Of a DNA stretch of 64,000 nt, positions 26,361 through 35,968 are shown piece after piece (position 1 is the stretch's first letter; each line of letters starts with the position of its first letter). The notes below the pieces were generated by a model. That model searched no databases. It was not told the origin of the DNA and saw only the letters and a list, made by a program, of their open reading frames with translations. Origin of the DNA: Bacillus tuaregi (GTDB lineage Bacteria; Bacillota; Bacilli; Bacillales; Cytobacillaceae); the NCBI RefSeq assembly GCF_900104575.1, contig NZ_LT629730.1, positions 248,001 through 312,000 of the forward strand, given 5' to 3'. Both the position numbers and the translations under genes were made by a program.

Positions 26361-27713
26361 ATGTCTAGCGTAAGTACTAATGAGATTTCAGACAAGAAAA
26401 TGGCCAGAAGGGCTTTAATTGGGTCTACATCTGGGGCGATTATTGAATGGTATGACTTTTCACTTTATGCTACAGCATCTGCTGTAGTGTTTCCTAAACT
26501 ATTCTTTCCTAATTCCGATCCATTTATTGCAACGATTCTATCATTTGCGACCTTTGCAACGGGTTTCTTAGCAAGGCCAGTTGGTGCCATTATTTTCGGA
26601 CATTTTGGTGATAAAATTGGACGAAAGAATGCATTGATTGTTACTTTATGGATGATGGGGGTGAGCAGCGCAGCAATGGGATTAATCCCGAGCTACAATA
26701 CGATTGGAATATGGGCTCCAATTCTTCTCGTTTTAATGAGATTAATACAAGGAGTAGGAGTTGGAGGAGAATGGGCAGGCTCCATTTTATTATCAATGGA
26801 ATGGGGAAAGAAAAAACAGCAAGGACTTATGGCAAGCATTCCAAATGCGGGAGTCGGGGCTGGCATGCTTCTTTCATCCGCTGTTGTAGGATTAAGTATG
26901 GCTCTTGCAGGTGACAGTTTTTATACATGGGGATGGAGAATTCCTTTCTTAGGAAGTTTATTGTTATTAGTTGCAGGGCTCATTATTCGTGCGAAAATTA
27001 CGGAAACACCATCTTTTCGTAAGGTTCAAGAGGGAGAGGTCGTTTCAAAATTTCCCATTGTTGATGTGATGAAAAAATATCCTAAACAGGTATTGTATAC
27101 TGGGTTAGCTAAACTAGCTGAACATACGCCGTTTGCTATCTATACCACATTCTTAATTAATTACAGTATCAATCATTATAACGTCAGTTCGTCCTTTATG
27201 GTCAATGCCAATACTGTAGCGAGTTTTCTACTATGCCTATTTATTCCTCTATTTGGCTATCTCTCTGATAAAGTTGGCATTAAACGCCTTTATATGATAG
27301 GGATTTTCGCTACTTTTGTTTGGGGATTTGTATTTGTAGGTTTAGTTGATACAGGTGTGTCTTCTCTAATAGTTGCAGCGATGCTCATTTCAATGATTCC
27401 TTTCTGTACGATGACGGGCGCTCTACCAGCTTTAGCTTCACAGGCATTCCCATCTCGATTACGTTATAGTGGTGCTTCATTAGGGACTCAAATCCCTGCT
27501 ATCTTTGCAGGCGGTATTGCCCCAATGGTCTGCACCTATTTGATACAAGCAACCGGGACGATCTGGGCTATTGGGTTTTATATTGCTATTGTGTCTATTC
27601 TTGGCTTTATCGGTACAAGCAAACTAAAAAATTATTCAAATACTGAGTCAGTAATTATAGACAACGAAAGTGGTATAATTATTGATTCTATGAAAGATGT
27701 AAAACTACAATAA
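26361..27713 (+). CDS. MHS-type (metabolite:H+ symporter) MFS permease
   Basis: About 450 residues, 12 helices, with the MHS-branch markers GAIIEWYDFSLYATAS in helix 1 and GHFGDKIGRKN between helices 2 and 3, as in ShiA, ProP, KgtP and several aromatic-acid importers. ATG 26361 is set by GGAGGTG about 7 bases upstream; the in-frame ATG at 26337 lacks one. It sits at the edge of the catabolic island and converges with the aromatic-type regulator, so uptake of an organic acid substrate of that pathway is a reasonable inference. Confidence 0.82.
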   Translation: MSSVSTNEISDKKMARRALIGSTSGAIIEWYDFSLYATASAVVFPKLFFPNSDPFIATILSFATFATGFLARPVGAIIFGHFGDKIGRKNALIVTLWMMGVSSAAMGLIPSYNTIGIWAPILLVLMRLIQGVGVGGEWAGSILLSMEWGKKKQQGLMASIPNAGVGAGMLLSSAVVGLSMALAGDSFYTWGWRIPFLGSLLLLVAGLIIRAKITETPSFRKVQEGEVVSKFPIVDVMKKYPKQVLYTGLAKLAEHTPFAIYTTFLINYSINHYNVSSSFMVNANTVASFLLCLFIPLFGYLSDKVGIKRLYMIGIFATFVWGFVFVGLVDTGVSSLIVAAMLISMIPFCTMTGALPALASQAFPSRLRYSGASLGTQIPAIFAGGIAPMVCTYLIQATGTIWAIGFYIAIVSILGFIGTSKLKNYSNTESVIIDNESGIIIDSMKDVKLQ

Positions 27714-27748
27714 ATTTGTTTATAGTTTAATATTTACTTAATAAATCC

Positions 27749-27788
27749 TAAAAAAGGTCCTTCATCAAATCGATGAAGGACCTTTTTT
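27749..27788. terminator. Bidirectional terminator
   Basis: AAAAAAGGTCCTTCATC pairs with GATGAAGGACCTTTTTT; it serves both the permease and the convergent regulator. Confidence 0.9.
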
Positions 27789-27795
27789 ACAGATT

Positions 27796-29757
27796 TCAAG
27801 AGTATAATGTATCTACTTGCTCTAATAAACTGTCAGGCAGTTTTCCTAATGCGACATATATATCTAAAGCCATTTGTACTTCACGCCGTGTAGCAGAATC
27901 CATCATATCGATGTTAAATCGTTCTTTTAAATTCGCTAGCCGGTAACGCATTCCACCAATAGATAAGTTAAGGTAGCGGGCGGTTTTATGCAGATTACAT
28001 TCATTATTTAAATAAAAATAAAGGGTCTTTAATAGTTCAGAGGATTTCTGTATGTCGTATTCAAAAATAGAGCCTAAAATATTATCAGCATAATTCTCTA
28101 ATTCTTCTGGATTTCGGGCATCTAATAAAATAGAGATATGTCCAATCGCCGAGAATAAGCATACTTGCTTCTTTAACTTATTAATTTGGGCAATTTCTAG
28201 TGCCTTTTTAGCCTGTTTATATCCTTCGTGTGTTTTATGAATACTTGGGCAAATATTGCTTATTCCAATAAGCAGCTGTGCTGAAGGCAATTTTCTATTC
28301 ACTTCACTTAAAATGGTTAATCCAAATTTCTTTTCACTCAACTTACAAGCTTTTAATAAATCAACGGAAATAAGTGCTTGTATCTGACCAAACGAGTGTG
28401 ATATTAATATATTCTCTTCGGCAACAGATGATGAATATTTGCGAAGAATGTTCATAATCACTTCCTTTTCATCATTTACAAATTCATCAACATGCAAATC
28501 AAAGGATTGATTTTGTAGGTTGAAAATAAATACATAATGTGGCTTGTTAATCTTATAGCCTAGTAAGGATAGTTTATTCGTGATGTTGGAATCTAAATTT
28601 GGTCTCAATAAGACTTCGTCCAGTAGTTCACCTTTCATTCGCTGCTCAGTGTCAATGGCGGTTTTTTCATTTAAAATATGAAGGGCACAAATATTTGCAG
28701 CGCGCTCGGCAAAAGAGGACTCCAGTTCTTCCATTTCTTTTGAGGTTTTAATGATTGAAATATAACCGTACACACGGTTTTGAACGATGATTGGTGTGAT
28801 GAGTGGATAATGGGAAAATCCCTGTTCTGATAAATAATTCAATTGTATAGTAGTGGTTTGCTGTTTTAACATTTCATTGATTTTATTCTCGTCTGATGGG
28901 TGAAGAATTTCTTTGTTCTTGATTATGTTTTTTAAGGAGTAATCTAGTAAATCTCCATATTCTGACAAAGTTTCAAAATCCTTATTGGATATGACAATTC
29001 CACATTTCAAGCTGCGCCCTAGTGTCTGGGTGATGGAGTCAAACCCTTTTCCCTGTAAGACAATTTCGGTTAATTGGTTACTTAATAAATTTCCTCTTTT
29101 TAATATCTCACTCTGTCTTTCGATTCGTTGATGTGCTTGATCGAGTTCATCCCTAATATCTTCTCGCTCATAATCAACCAATTCAGGTGGAATTTCATCT
29201 CCCCAAAGGTCTATTGTTTTTCCGATGAAACGACAATGCGGGTCCCCTTTTCCGATACATTCAACTTCTTTAAACACTACTTTTTTGCCCACTGCTGTGC
29301 TGCAGTAGCCGCTACCATATCCAGCAAGAAAATAGCAAACAGATTCAGAGTGGATAGGAAAATGCTGTAAGTATTGTTGTGCCTCATAAGAATTCTTCCA
29401 TAATCCTTCCACGTCAAATACTTGATTTTCAGGATCAATATCAACTTTAATGGGAATGGTAGTTGTTCGTCCGGAAAGGGCGTGCATCATCACTCCACCC
29501 ATAATCCATTCCTTTTTGTTTTTCCAATTAAACATTTCCTTCAGCATTAAGGCTTCATGCCGTCCGCATTGATATCCATAACGTAATAAAAAGAGCTTGG
29601 CTCTTTCTATTCCTAAGGCTAAAACTAAATCTTTAATTAACGATCCCCAAGCATCTGCGCTCGAAAAAAACATTCGATGAGATTGAAGAAAGTTTCCTTT
29701 CTCAGGTTTTACTTTAAATAGATCAATCAAGGTAATGGTGTTTGCTTCTATCGCCAT
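27796..29757 (-). CDS. XylR_N/V4R sensor fused to PucR-type HTH: catabolic regulator
   Basis: 653 residues. Order: XylR_N activator domain (about 10-105), V4R domain (about 125-185) with AGYGSGYCS and ECIGKGDPHC, a coiled coil (about 200-235), a GAF/CdaR-like middle part, and a PucR-type HTH_30 at the end (NECNLHKTARYLNLSIGGMR, about 590-640). The first two domains are those with which XylR and DmpR bind aromatic effectors, but the sigma-54 AAA+ domain is absent, so it should work with sigma-A promoters. It faces the thiolase operon across a 250-base gap. Control of the 26-47 kb island is inferred. Confidence 0.85.
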   Translation of the reverse strand: MAIEANTITLIDLFKVKPEKGNFLQSHRMFFSSADAWGSLIKDLVLALGIERAKLFLLRYGYQCGRHEALMLKEMFNWKNKKEWIMGGVMMHALSGRTTTIPIKVDIDPENQVFDVEGLWKNSYEAQQYLQHFPIHSESVCYFLAGYGSGYCSTAVGKKVVFKEVECIGKGDPHCRFIGKTIDLWGDEIPPELVDYEREDIRDELDQAHQRIERQSEILKRGNLLSNQLTEIVLQGKGFDSITQTLGRSLKCGIVISNKDFETLSEYGDLLDYSLKNIIKNKEILHPSDENKINEMLKQQTTTIQLNYLSEQGFSHYPLITPIIVQNRVYGYISIIKTSKEMEELESSFAERAANICALHILNEKTAIDTEQRMKGELLDEVLLRPNLDSNITNKLSLLGYKINKPHYVFIFNLQNQSFDLHVDEFVNDEKEVIMNILRKYSSSVAEENILISHSFGQIQALISVDLLKACKLSEKKFGLTILSEVNRKLPSAQLLIGISNICPSIHKTHEGYKQAKKALEIAQINKLKKQVCLFSAIGHISILLDARNPEELENYADNILGSIFEYDIQKSSELLKTLYFYLNNECNLHKTARYLNLSIGGMRYRLANLKERFNIDMMDSATRREVQMALDIYVALGKLPDSLLEQVDTLYS

Positions 29758-29873
29758 TTTCCACCCTCCTAACTTCTAAATGTTTGATTACAATAATATC
29801 ATAATTAGATTGAATGTTCTAAAAATATACCTTAAAAACTATACTTTTCTGCTGTAAATATGAATTTTCCCTA

Positions 29874-29914
29874 CCTAATCGTAAATTGTTTCAGGTTCCT
29901 TATATTAATAAGAT
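29874..29914 (+). promoter_or_regulatory. Promoter of the thiolase operon with the shared 18-bp box
   Basis: CCTAATCGTAAATTGTTT at 29874-29891; its last six bases are a plausible -35, followed after 17 bases by TAAGAT at 29909. Near-identical boxes lie at 37305 and 41932 in front of the two Rieske genes. Confidence 0.55.
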
Positions 29915-30008
29915 ATAGATATAGATTTAATTTTCTGAATTATTTTCAGAAATGATTAGTAACAACATTAATATAAAGATTTCATTTAAATGTAAAGGGG
30001 AATGAAGG

Positions 30009-31187
30009 ATGAGACGTTCATTAAGTGATCAGGTTTGCATAGTCGGGGTAGGTGAAACGGACTACGTCAGAGGGACAGAAAAGTCATTAACTCAATTATT
30101 AACGGAAGCAGCTGTAAACGCATGTCAGGATGCTGGAATTCATCCTTCTGAAATAGATGGTGTCATAAATCCATGGAGATATAATGTCCGCTGTGAAGAT
30201 TTAGTTGCTGGATTGGGTATTAGAGAACTTAAATTCAGCGGTAGAAGCGAAATGGGGGGCGCAAGTGCCGTTGCAGCAATCCAGCAAGCTGCTCTTGCTG
30301 TTGAGCATGGTGTAGCAGAATACGTGGTTGTCACGACTGGTCAAAAAGGTTTCTCTGGACCGAGATTAGGAGGGACAGATCCTAGAATACTAGATTTTAA
30401 TAATACGATTATGCCAAATCCGGAGTATCGCGATAATATGGAATATCCATACGGGCTAATGGTTCCAATGCAATATTTCTCCCTACATGCTAACCGCTGG
30501 TTCCATGAATATAATCCAGACCCAGTTGGGATGCAAATTGTAGCTATGACCTGCCGAGAGCATGCTCACAATAATAGCAAAGCCTATATGAAAGGCAGAG
30601 TTATGACAGAAGAAGACTATCAAAACTCTCCGATGCTGGTGAATCCTTTTCGATTATTCGATTGCTCTTTAGAGGTAGATGGAGCTGGAGCCGTGATTGT
30701 CACGTCTAAACGCAACGCCCACCGTTTCAAAAAGCCTATCTTTATTGCCGGAATTGCGGAAGGACATGCGAATCAGCCTGATGATATGCCAACTCGCCCG
30801 GATATATTGGACATGGGGATTAAATATGCTGCACCAAGGGCCTTTGAAATGGCTGGAATTTCAAGAGATGAGATTGATTTTGCTGAAATCTATGACTGTT
30901 TTACGTTTATCGTATTACGACAAATTGAAGAAATGGGCTTTTGTGAAAGAGGAGAAGCACCTGAGTTTGTCAAAAATGGTCGAATTACCTATGGCGGACA
31001 ATTACCGATTAATACGCATGGCGGCTTATTATCACAGGCGCATATCGTAGGGATTAATCATGTGGTTGAAGCAGTCCATCAATTAAGAGGCGAAGCAGGT
31101 GCCGCACAGGTACAAGATGCAAAAATAGGATTAGTAACTGGATATGGTGATATGGGTGATGGATCGATTGCCATTTTGCACAATTAA
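30009..31187 (+). CDS. Thiolase-fold protein lacking the catalytic cysteines (lipid-transfer/aldolase type)
   Basis: 392 residues with a complete thiolase fold: CIVGVGETDY at the start, AAIQQAALAVEHGVAEYVVV, DFAEIYDCFTFIVL and PINTHGGLLSQAH. The nucleophilic Cys position reads SEMGGASAV, and the C-terminal Cys loop reads GYGDMGDGS, so neither thiolase Cys is present. This is the pattern of SCP2/Ltp2-like proteins, some of which are retro-aldolases acting with an OB-fold partner. The next gene encodes that partner. A CoA-ester C-C cleavage step is inferred. AAAGGGG precedes ATG. Confidence 0.82.
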   Translation: MRRSLSDQVCIVGVGETDYVRGTEKSLTQLLTEAAVNACQDAGIHPSEIDGVINPWRYNVRCEDLVAGLGIRELKFSGRSEMGGASAVAAIQQAALAVEHGVAEYVVVTTGQKGFSGPRLGGTDPRILDFNNTIMPNPEYRDNMEYPYGLMVPMQYFSLHANRWFHEYNPDPVGMQIVAMTCREHAHNNSKAYMKGRVMTEEDYQNSPMLVNPFRLFDCSLEVDGAGAVIVTSKRNAHRFKKPIFIAGIAEGHANQPDDMPTRPDILDMGIKYAAPRAFEMAGISRDEIDFAEIYDCFTFIVLRQIEEMGFCERGEAPEFVKNGRITYGGQLPINTHGGLLSQAHIVGINHVVEAVHQLRGEAGAAQVQDAKIGLVTGYGDMGDGSIAILHN

Positions 31188-31220
31188 AGGATGGATAAAA
31201 ACGGAAAGAGGGAATGAAAT

Positions 31221-31673
31221 ATGAGTCAAGTAGAAATGCAAGTGATTAGACCGTTGCCAAATAGGGACTCAGATTGGTCACGTGATTGGAACTTATATAA
31301 GCCTTTTTGGGAAGGAACAAGAGAAGGTAAGTTGTTTGTCCAGGAATGTACCGCTACCAGAAAGAAAATTTGGCCGCCAAGATTTATATCACCGTATGAA
31401 CCCGGTTCTGAAGTCAGGTGGGTTGAGGTAGGGACAAAAGGAGTTATTTACACATTTAATATTGTTCATCGGTCCTTTTATCCCTATTTTAATGATCAAG
31501 TTCCATATGCTCTTGTTGTGGTGGATGTTGGAGACGGAGTCAGATTCCTGGGCAATACGGTTGGAATGGACCCAACACAAGTAAAAGTTGGCATGGAAAT
31601 GGAAGCAGTATTTGAAAAGGTTGATGAAGAAGTGACATTGGTTCAATGGAAGCCTGTGAATGGAGGGAATTAG
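31221..31673 (+). CDS. OB-fold (DUF35) partner protein with degenerate zinc ribbon
   Basis: 150 residues. The N-terminal helix, LYKPFWEGTREGKLFVQEC, leads into what should be a zinc rubredoxin-like ribbon, but of the usual four Cys only one remains (ECTATRKKIWPPRFISPY). The OB-fold follows (GVIYTFNIVHRSF, PYALVVVDV). Such proteins pair with thiolase-fold enzymes (ChsH2/Ltp2, BbsA/BbsB) and help bind the CoA substrate. It lies 33 bases after the thiolase-like gene and before the CoA-transferases in one operon. Loss of the metal site is unusual, though seen in some partners. Confidence 0.82.
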   Translation: MSQVEMQVIRPLPNRDSDWSRDWNLYKPFWEGTREGKLFVQECTATRKKIWPPRFISPYEPGSEVRWVEVGTKGVIYTFNIVHRSFYPYFNDQVPYALVVVDVGDGVRFLGNTVGMDPTQVKVGMEMEAVFEKVDEEVTLVQWKPVNGGN

Positions 31674-31674
31674 A

Positions 31675-33003
31675 ATGAATGTCCAACAAGATCTCTTAAC
31701 GGGTATCAGGGTTCTTGATTTTACTTGGAGTGTTTCCGGTTCAACAACAACAAGAATATTGGCTTCCATGGGGGCAGAGGTAATTAAAGTGGAATGGCCC
31801 AAGACACCTGATATGATGCGATTTTCCATGTATGCCAAGGATGATGAACCAGGCCTTGATAACGGTGCGTTTTTTAACAGCTTAAATGTTGGAAAAAGAA
31901 GCTTTACGGTTAATATTAAATCTGCTGAAGGCATGAATATCGTGAAAGAGCTAATCCGTAAGTCAGATATTATTACAGAAAACTTTAGTGCCGGTGTTTT
32001 TGAAAAATGGGGTTTGGATTATGAATCTTTGAAGGAAATAAATGAAGGAATTATCTATATGAGTATCTCCGGATTAGGCCATACGGGGAGACAAAAAAAT
32101 TATGGAACATGGGGTCCAACAGCGGCAGCATTATCCGGTATGACCTATATTTCCGGCTTACCAGATAAGCATCCTAGCGGTTGGGGATACTCAATTTTAG
32201 ATATTGTCGCTGGCTATACGGGAGCCTATTCTGTCTTAACGGCCTTACTCTATAAGAATCGGACAGGTGAAGGTCAATATATTGATATTTCACAGGTTGA
32301 AACAGCGTTGCCGTTGGTCGGTACTAATTTATTAGATTATTTTGTCAACGGACGTTCCTCGAATAGGCCGGATTTTCCAACCGGGAATCGTTCTACCTTT
32401 TCCGCTGATGGAAACAAAACAGATTTTAGAGGGTCGATTGCCTGCCCGCAAAATACCTATCGTTGTGCGGGTGATGACCCGAATGATTATTGTGTCATTG
32501 CTATATACAATGATGATGAATGGGAACGATTCAAGGAAGCAATCGGCACGCCTGATTGGGCAAATGATTCGAAATTCTCAAGTCTAACAGGACGTATACA
32601 ACATCAGGATGAGTTAGATCAACATATTGGAGAGTTTACAAGCAAGTTTAGTAAATATTACGTAATGGAAACATTGCAGAAATATGGTTTAGTGGCTGCT
32701 GCCGTCCAACAGAATGAGGATATTTTAGAAAATGACCCACAATTATACTTTAGGGGCCTGTTTGAAACGGTTCAACACCCGTTATTAGGTGAAAGACTTG
32801 TGGAAGGGGTTCCGATACAAATGTCAGAATCATCCCCATCTATTCATAAATCTGCTCCATTAATGGGAGAAGACAATGATTTTGTGTTAAAGGATGTATT
32901 GGGCTATACAGATGAAGAAATTAACTTATTAGAACTGAATGGTGTTTTTTGGCCATTGGATATGCCAAAGGATACGTTTAAAGCAGTCAGGCCATTATGG
33001 TAA
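31675..33003 (+). CDS. Class III (CaiB/BaiF) CoA-transferase, subunit 1
   Basis: 442 residues of family III CoA-transferases: VLDFTWSVSGSTTTRILASM and GAEVIKVEWP at the N-terminus, GAFFNSLNVGKRS, ENFSAGVFEKWGLDYESL and the EGQYIDISQVET region carrying the catalytic-Asp neighbourhood. These move CoA between organic acids in the cytoplasm. ATG 31675 is fixed by GGAGGG 7 bases upstream and follows the OB-fold stop by one base. With the following paralogue it probably forms a heteromer, as BbsEF and SptAB do. The acid substrate is unknown. Confidence 0.87.
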   Translation: MNVQQDLLTGIRVLDFTWSVSGSTTTRILASMGAEVIKVEWPKTPDMMRFSMYAKDDEPGLDNGAFFNSLNVGKRSFTVNIKSAEGMNIVKELIRKSDIITENFSAGVFEKWGLDYESLKEINEGIIYMSISGLGHTGRQKNYGTWGPTAAALSGMTYISGLPDKHPSGWGYSILDIVAGYTGAYSVLTALLYKNRTGEGQYIDISQVETALPLVGTNLLDYFVNGRSSNRPDFPTGNRSTFSADGNKTDFRGSIACPQNTYRCAGDDPNDYCVIAIYNDDEWERFKEAIGTPDWANDSKFSSLTGRIQHQDELDQHIGEFTSKFSKYYVMETLQKYGLVAAAVQQNEDILENDPQLYFRGLFETVQHPLLGERLVEGVPIQMSESSPSIHKSAPLMGEDNDFVLKDVLGYTDEEINLLELNGVFWPLDMPKDTFKAVRPLW

Positions 33004-33018
33004 AAGGGAAGGAGTGAA

Positions 33019-34233
33019 ATGATGGTGGATAAGGCAGCTTTAAAAGGAATAACCGTACTTGAGATAGGAGATCAGTTAACCCAATTTGCTGGAAAATTAC
33101 TAGCGGATATGGGAGCAGAAGTGATCAAGGTTGAACCTAAGGAAGGTGTACCATCAAGAAGTATAGGTCCATTTTACAAGGATACACCTGATAAAAATAA
33201 AAGCTTGTATTTTTGGAATTACAATACATCTAAAAAATCAATCACACTACAAATCGAGACTATAGAGGGGCAGGAAAAAGTCATCCAGCTGCTGAATAAA
33301 GCAGATGTTATCCTTGAAGGAAATAAACCAGGTCAAATGAAGGAATGGGGTTTGGATTACGTCACTTTGTCAAGGCGATTTTCAACACTCGTCTATTGTT
33401 CTATTACACCTTTCGGCCAGGATGGACCATGGAGTCAATACCAATCATCTGACATTGCCCAATTAGCTCTGGGCGGTATTATGGCCGTCACCGGTTATGA
33501 TGATGTTCCTGACGCACCTCCTATTGGCCCAACCGGTGGACAATCCTACCATCTAGCAGGTTATTTTGCTGCGATGGGAATTGTGAGTGCCCTCTTGCAT
33601 CGTGATTTTAAAAAGGAAGGCCAATTCATTGATATATCCGTTCATGATTGTGTGACGGTTTCTACTGAGATGTCTCTTCCATATTGGATTTATCAAAAGG
33701 AACATGTCATCCGCCAAACCGGACGGCATGCTTTACCAAATCGTTCTGTACGATGGAATCTTAAATGTAAGGATGACAAGTACATTCTCGTTTTAAATAC
33801 TTATTTAGACGCAAAGCGTTGGAAGAGTTTGGTTTCTTGGCTATCCTCCTATCAGCTTGAAGAGGATTTGGCGGACGAAAGATATGTGGATGATAAATAC
33901 CGTGCACAACGAATGGAGCATGTAACAGATGTATTAGAACGTTTCTGCATTCAATTTGACTCAGAATATATTTACCATATGGCACAAAGTATCGGCCTGC
34001 CGTGGGCACCAGTCCGTGCACCAGAAGATATGATTCATGATAAACATTTAAGTGAAGATCGAAAGGTCTTTGCATCCGTGTATCACCCTGAGGTAAATGA
34101 AACGTTTACCTATCCAGGCGCACCGTATAAATTCCATGAAACTCCTTGGAGTATCAGTAAAAGACCTCCTTTATTAGGGGAACACAATAAAGAATACTCA
34201 ATTAATCTAAAAACTACTAATCTTTCTAACTAA
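33019..34233 (+). CDS. Class III (CaiB/BaiF) CoA-transferase, subunit 2
   Basis: 404 residues. VLEIGDQLTQFAGKLLADMG, GAEVIKVEPKEG, GNKPGQMKEWGLDYVTLS and KKEGQFIDISVHDCVTVS mark the family. It begins 15 bases after the first CoA-transferase with AAGGAGTG upstream, so the two are made together. Paired class III CoA-transferases are known from succinyl-CoA-dependent activation of aromatic dicarboxylates. Here they sit with oxygenase genes, so activation of an acid produced by ring or side-chain oxidation is a possible role; this is inference. Confidence 0.87.
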   Translation: MMVDKAALKGITVLEIGDQLTQFAGKLLADMGAEVIKVEPKEGVPSRSIGPFYKDTPDKNKSLYFWNYNTSKKSITLQIETIEGQEKVIQLLNKADVILEGNKPGQMKEWGLDYVTLSRRFSTLVYCSITPFGQDGPWSQYQSSDIAQLALGGIMAVTGYDDVPDAPPIGPTGGQSYHLAGYFAAMGIVSALLHRDFKKEGQFIDISVHDCVTVSTEMSLPYWIYQKEHVIRQTGRHALPNRSVRWNLKCKDDKYILVLNTYLDAKRWKSLVSWLSSYQLEEDLADERYVDDKYRAQRMEHVTDVLERFCIQFDSEYIYHMAQSIGLPWAPVRAPEDMIHDKHLSEDRKVFASVYHPEVNETFTYPGAPYKFHETPWSISKRPPLLGEHNKEYSINLKTTNLSN

Positions 34234-34255
34234 TAGTGGAATTCTATTCAGTAAA

Positions 34256-34285
34256 TGAGTTGATGAATCTGTCAACTCTTTTACT
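34256..34285 (+). terminator. Weak intercistronic terminator
   Basis: GAGTTGA at 34257 pairs with TCAACTC, followed by TTTTAC. It may reduce read-through from the CoA-transferase genes into the membrane-protein gene. Confidence 0.5.
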
Positions 34286-34340
34286 GTTAAAAGGGAGTCT
34301 TTGTTCATGTTTGTTGTTTGAAAAAAAGAGGTGTAACTAC

Positions 34341-35717
34341 ATGGGTACAGCGATTTCATGGATGAATCGGCATTTATATATTCTGTATTCCCTTACCTTT
34401 ACCATATATATGTTTACTATTTTTGTACCGAATGAAAACATCCAGTATTGGATTGGCGTTATGGCCATTCTGCTTATTTTGATCTCGTTCAAAGGGGCAA
34501 GTAAACTATTTAAAATTTTATGTCTGATTTTTAGTTTTACAGGAATCCTATTTTATATAGATGCGGGCCTGCCTTTTGATCATCTTCCGCTTTATATGTC
34601 TTCAAACATGTCATTGTTGACATTGTTAACGGTTCTTCCATTAATGACAAGTGTTGTACATGCAGGTAGATTTGATCGAAGACTCAATGAATTAATGAAA
34701 GGTAAAGTAGGGGATTTAGGAAATCTATATGTCAGGAGTTCGATGACAACCTATCTATTAACAGGATTTATTAATATATCGGCTTTAACATTATCGCAGG
34801 AGGTATTACAATCAACCCTACAAAATATCCCGCAAAAAATAAGGAAAATATTTATTAGCAAAACGACACTTCGAGCATTAGCTGTTGCCTTAATCTGGAG
34901 CCCGACAGAAATTATAGTGGCTATAACAGTGGATTCAACAGGTATCAGTTATTTATCTCTATTACCATGGCTGTTACTTTGCTCCTTGATTGTCATTTCT
35001 CTTGATTGGATCATCGGGAAAAGAAGTTTTCGTTCGATAACTATTGAACACGATGAAGGAGTAAATCAGAAGATAAATGCTAAGAAAATGATCATTCAAA
35101 TCATCAAATTAGTGATGGCTTTAGCCATTTTTTTATTCGTTGTTGTGCTGGCAGGGAGCCTTTTGCAATTAAGTTTTATTTTATCAGTAGCCATTGTAAT
35201 TCCGGTGTTTTCTTTATGCTGGGCGCTTCTTTTGAAGAGATGGAAGAGTTTTAAGGTAATTGGTTGGAGGAATTGGAGGGAGCGTACAAATAAAATGCAG
35301 AATTTTATTGTCCTGTTTCTTTCTCTTTCGCTTTTTTCCAACAGTATAAGCAAGACTTCCTTTCATGATGTGATAAAGGAGCCGTTTCTTGCCTTTAGTG
35401 AATATCCTATAATCATTTTAATTTTTATTCAGGTTGTTTTTTTATTAGGCGGATTAATTGGTATACATGCAATCGCCACGATTGGTGTTTTATTTGAAGT
35501 GATCCAGCCTTTATACGGAATGATAAATCCACTTAGTATTGGGATCGTGGTCATCACAAGTGCATTGGCTACTGCAACAGTTGGAGCTTATGGAGTTACG
35601 GTTACCATGACTTCTGTGGCAACCCAGCAAAACCCCTACCGGATTACGTTAAATAATTTACCTTTTTCCCTGCTTTTCGGTGCCATCGGCATATCAATCG
35701 GCTATTTTCTTTTATGA
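34341..35717 (+). CDS. Multi-pass membrane protein, probable transporter of the ion-transporter type
   Basis: About 458 residues with 11-12 hydrophobic helices in two halves separated by a charged loop (about 240-265). The end, with ATATVGAYGVTVTMTSVATQ and LNNLPFSLLFG, resembles the re-entrant regions of ArsB/NhaD or C4-dicarboxylate-type carriers, but I cannot assign a family firmly. ATG 34341 is chosen because AGAGGTG lies 7-8 bases upstream; the longer frame from 34236 runs through the hairpin. It lies inside the catabolic island, so transport of a pathway compound is likely. Confidence 0.6.
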   Translation: MGTAISWMNRHLYILYSLTFTIYMFTIFVPNENIQYWIGVMAILLILISFKGASKLFKILCLIFSFTGILFYIDAGLPFDHLPLYMSSNMSLLTLLTVLPLMTSVVHAGRFDRRLNELMKGKVGDLGNLYVRSSMTTYLLTGFINISALTLSQEVLQSTLQNIPQKIRKIFISKTTLRALAVALIWSPTEIIVAITVDSTGISYLSLLPWLLLCSLIVISLDWIIGKRSFRSITIEHDEGVNQKINAKKMIIQIIKLVMALAIFLFVVVLAGSLLQLSFILSVAIVIPVFSLCWALLLKRWKSFKVIGWRNWRERTNKMQNFIVLFLSLSLFSNSISKTSFHDVIKEPFLAFSEYPIIILIFIQVVFLLGGLIGIHAIATIGVLFEVIQPLYGMINPLSIGIVVITSALATATVGAYGVTVTMTSVATQQNPYRITLNNLPFSLLFGAIGISIGYFLL

Positions 35718-35721
35718 CTTT

Positions 35722-35949
35722 TTAACTTCATTCAGCAAATGCTTTTTTGTACCGAAAGCTTGCGACAGGTACAGAAGTCCTCCACTTCTACAAGTGGGGG
35801 ATGAAGGCAAATGGTACTTCGATTCAGTGGGGGTACAAACCCCGGCTGAATGAAGTTAAGCCTCCGGCGGATGTCACGGATTTTTTAATGGTAGTTTATC
35901 GAGCGAGCTCGATAAACATCCGGACGCAAATTCGACGGGCGAATTTGAT
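35722..35949 (+). repeat. Multi-hairpin interspersed repeat, copy D (longest form)
   Basis: TTAACTTCATTCAGC at 35722, then about 40 extra bases absent from A-C with the stem GTACC/GGTAC, then the CCTCCACTT-ctac-AAGTGGGGG hairpin, GGGGGTACAAACCCC, GCTGAATGAAGTTAA and the second module. It ends 19 bases before the next gene's start. An open frame runs through the whole repeat into that gene, but it has no ribosome binding site of its own. Confidence 0.88.
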
Positions 35950-35968
35950 AATTTTGGGAGGTAGAAAA

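Noticed and set aside
30009-34233. Benzylsuccinate (bbs) pathway for anaerobic toluene degradation
   Set aside because: Thiolase-fold, OB-fold and two CoA-transferases recall bbsA, bbsB, bbsE and bbsF, but bbsG, bbsH, bbsCD and the benzylsuccinate synthase genes are absent and the neighbours are oxygenases.
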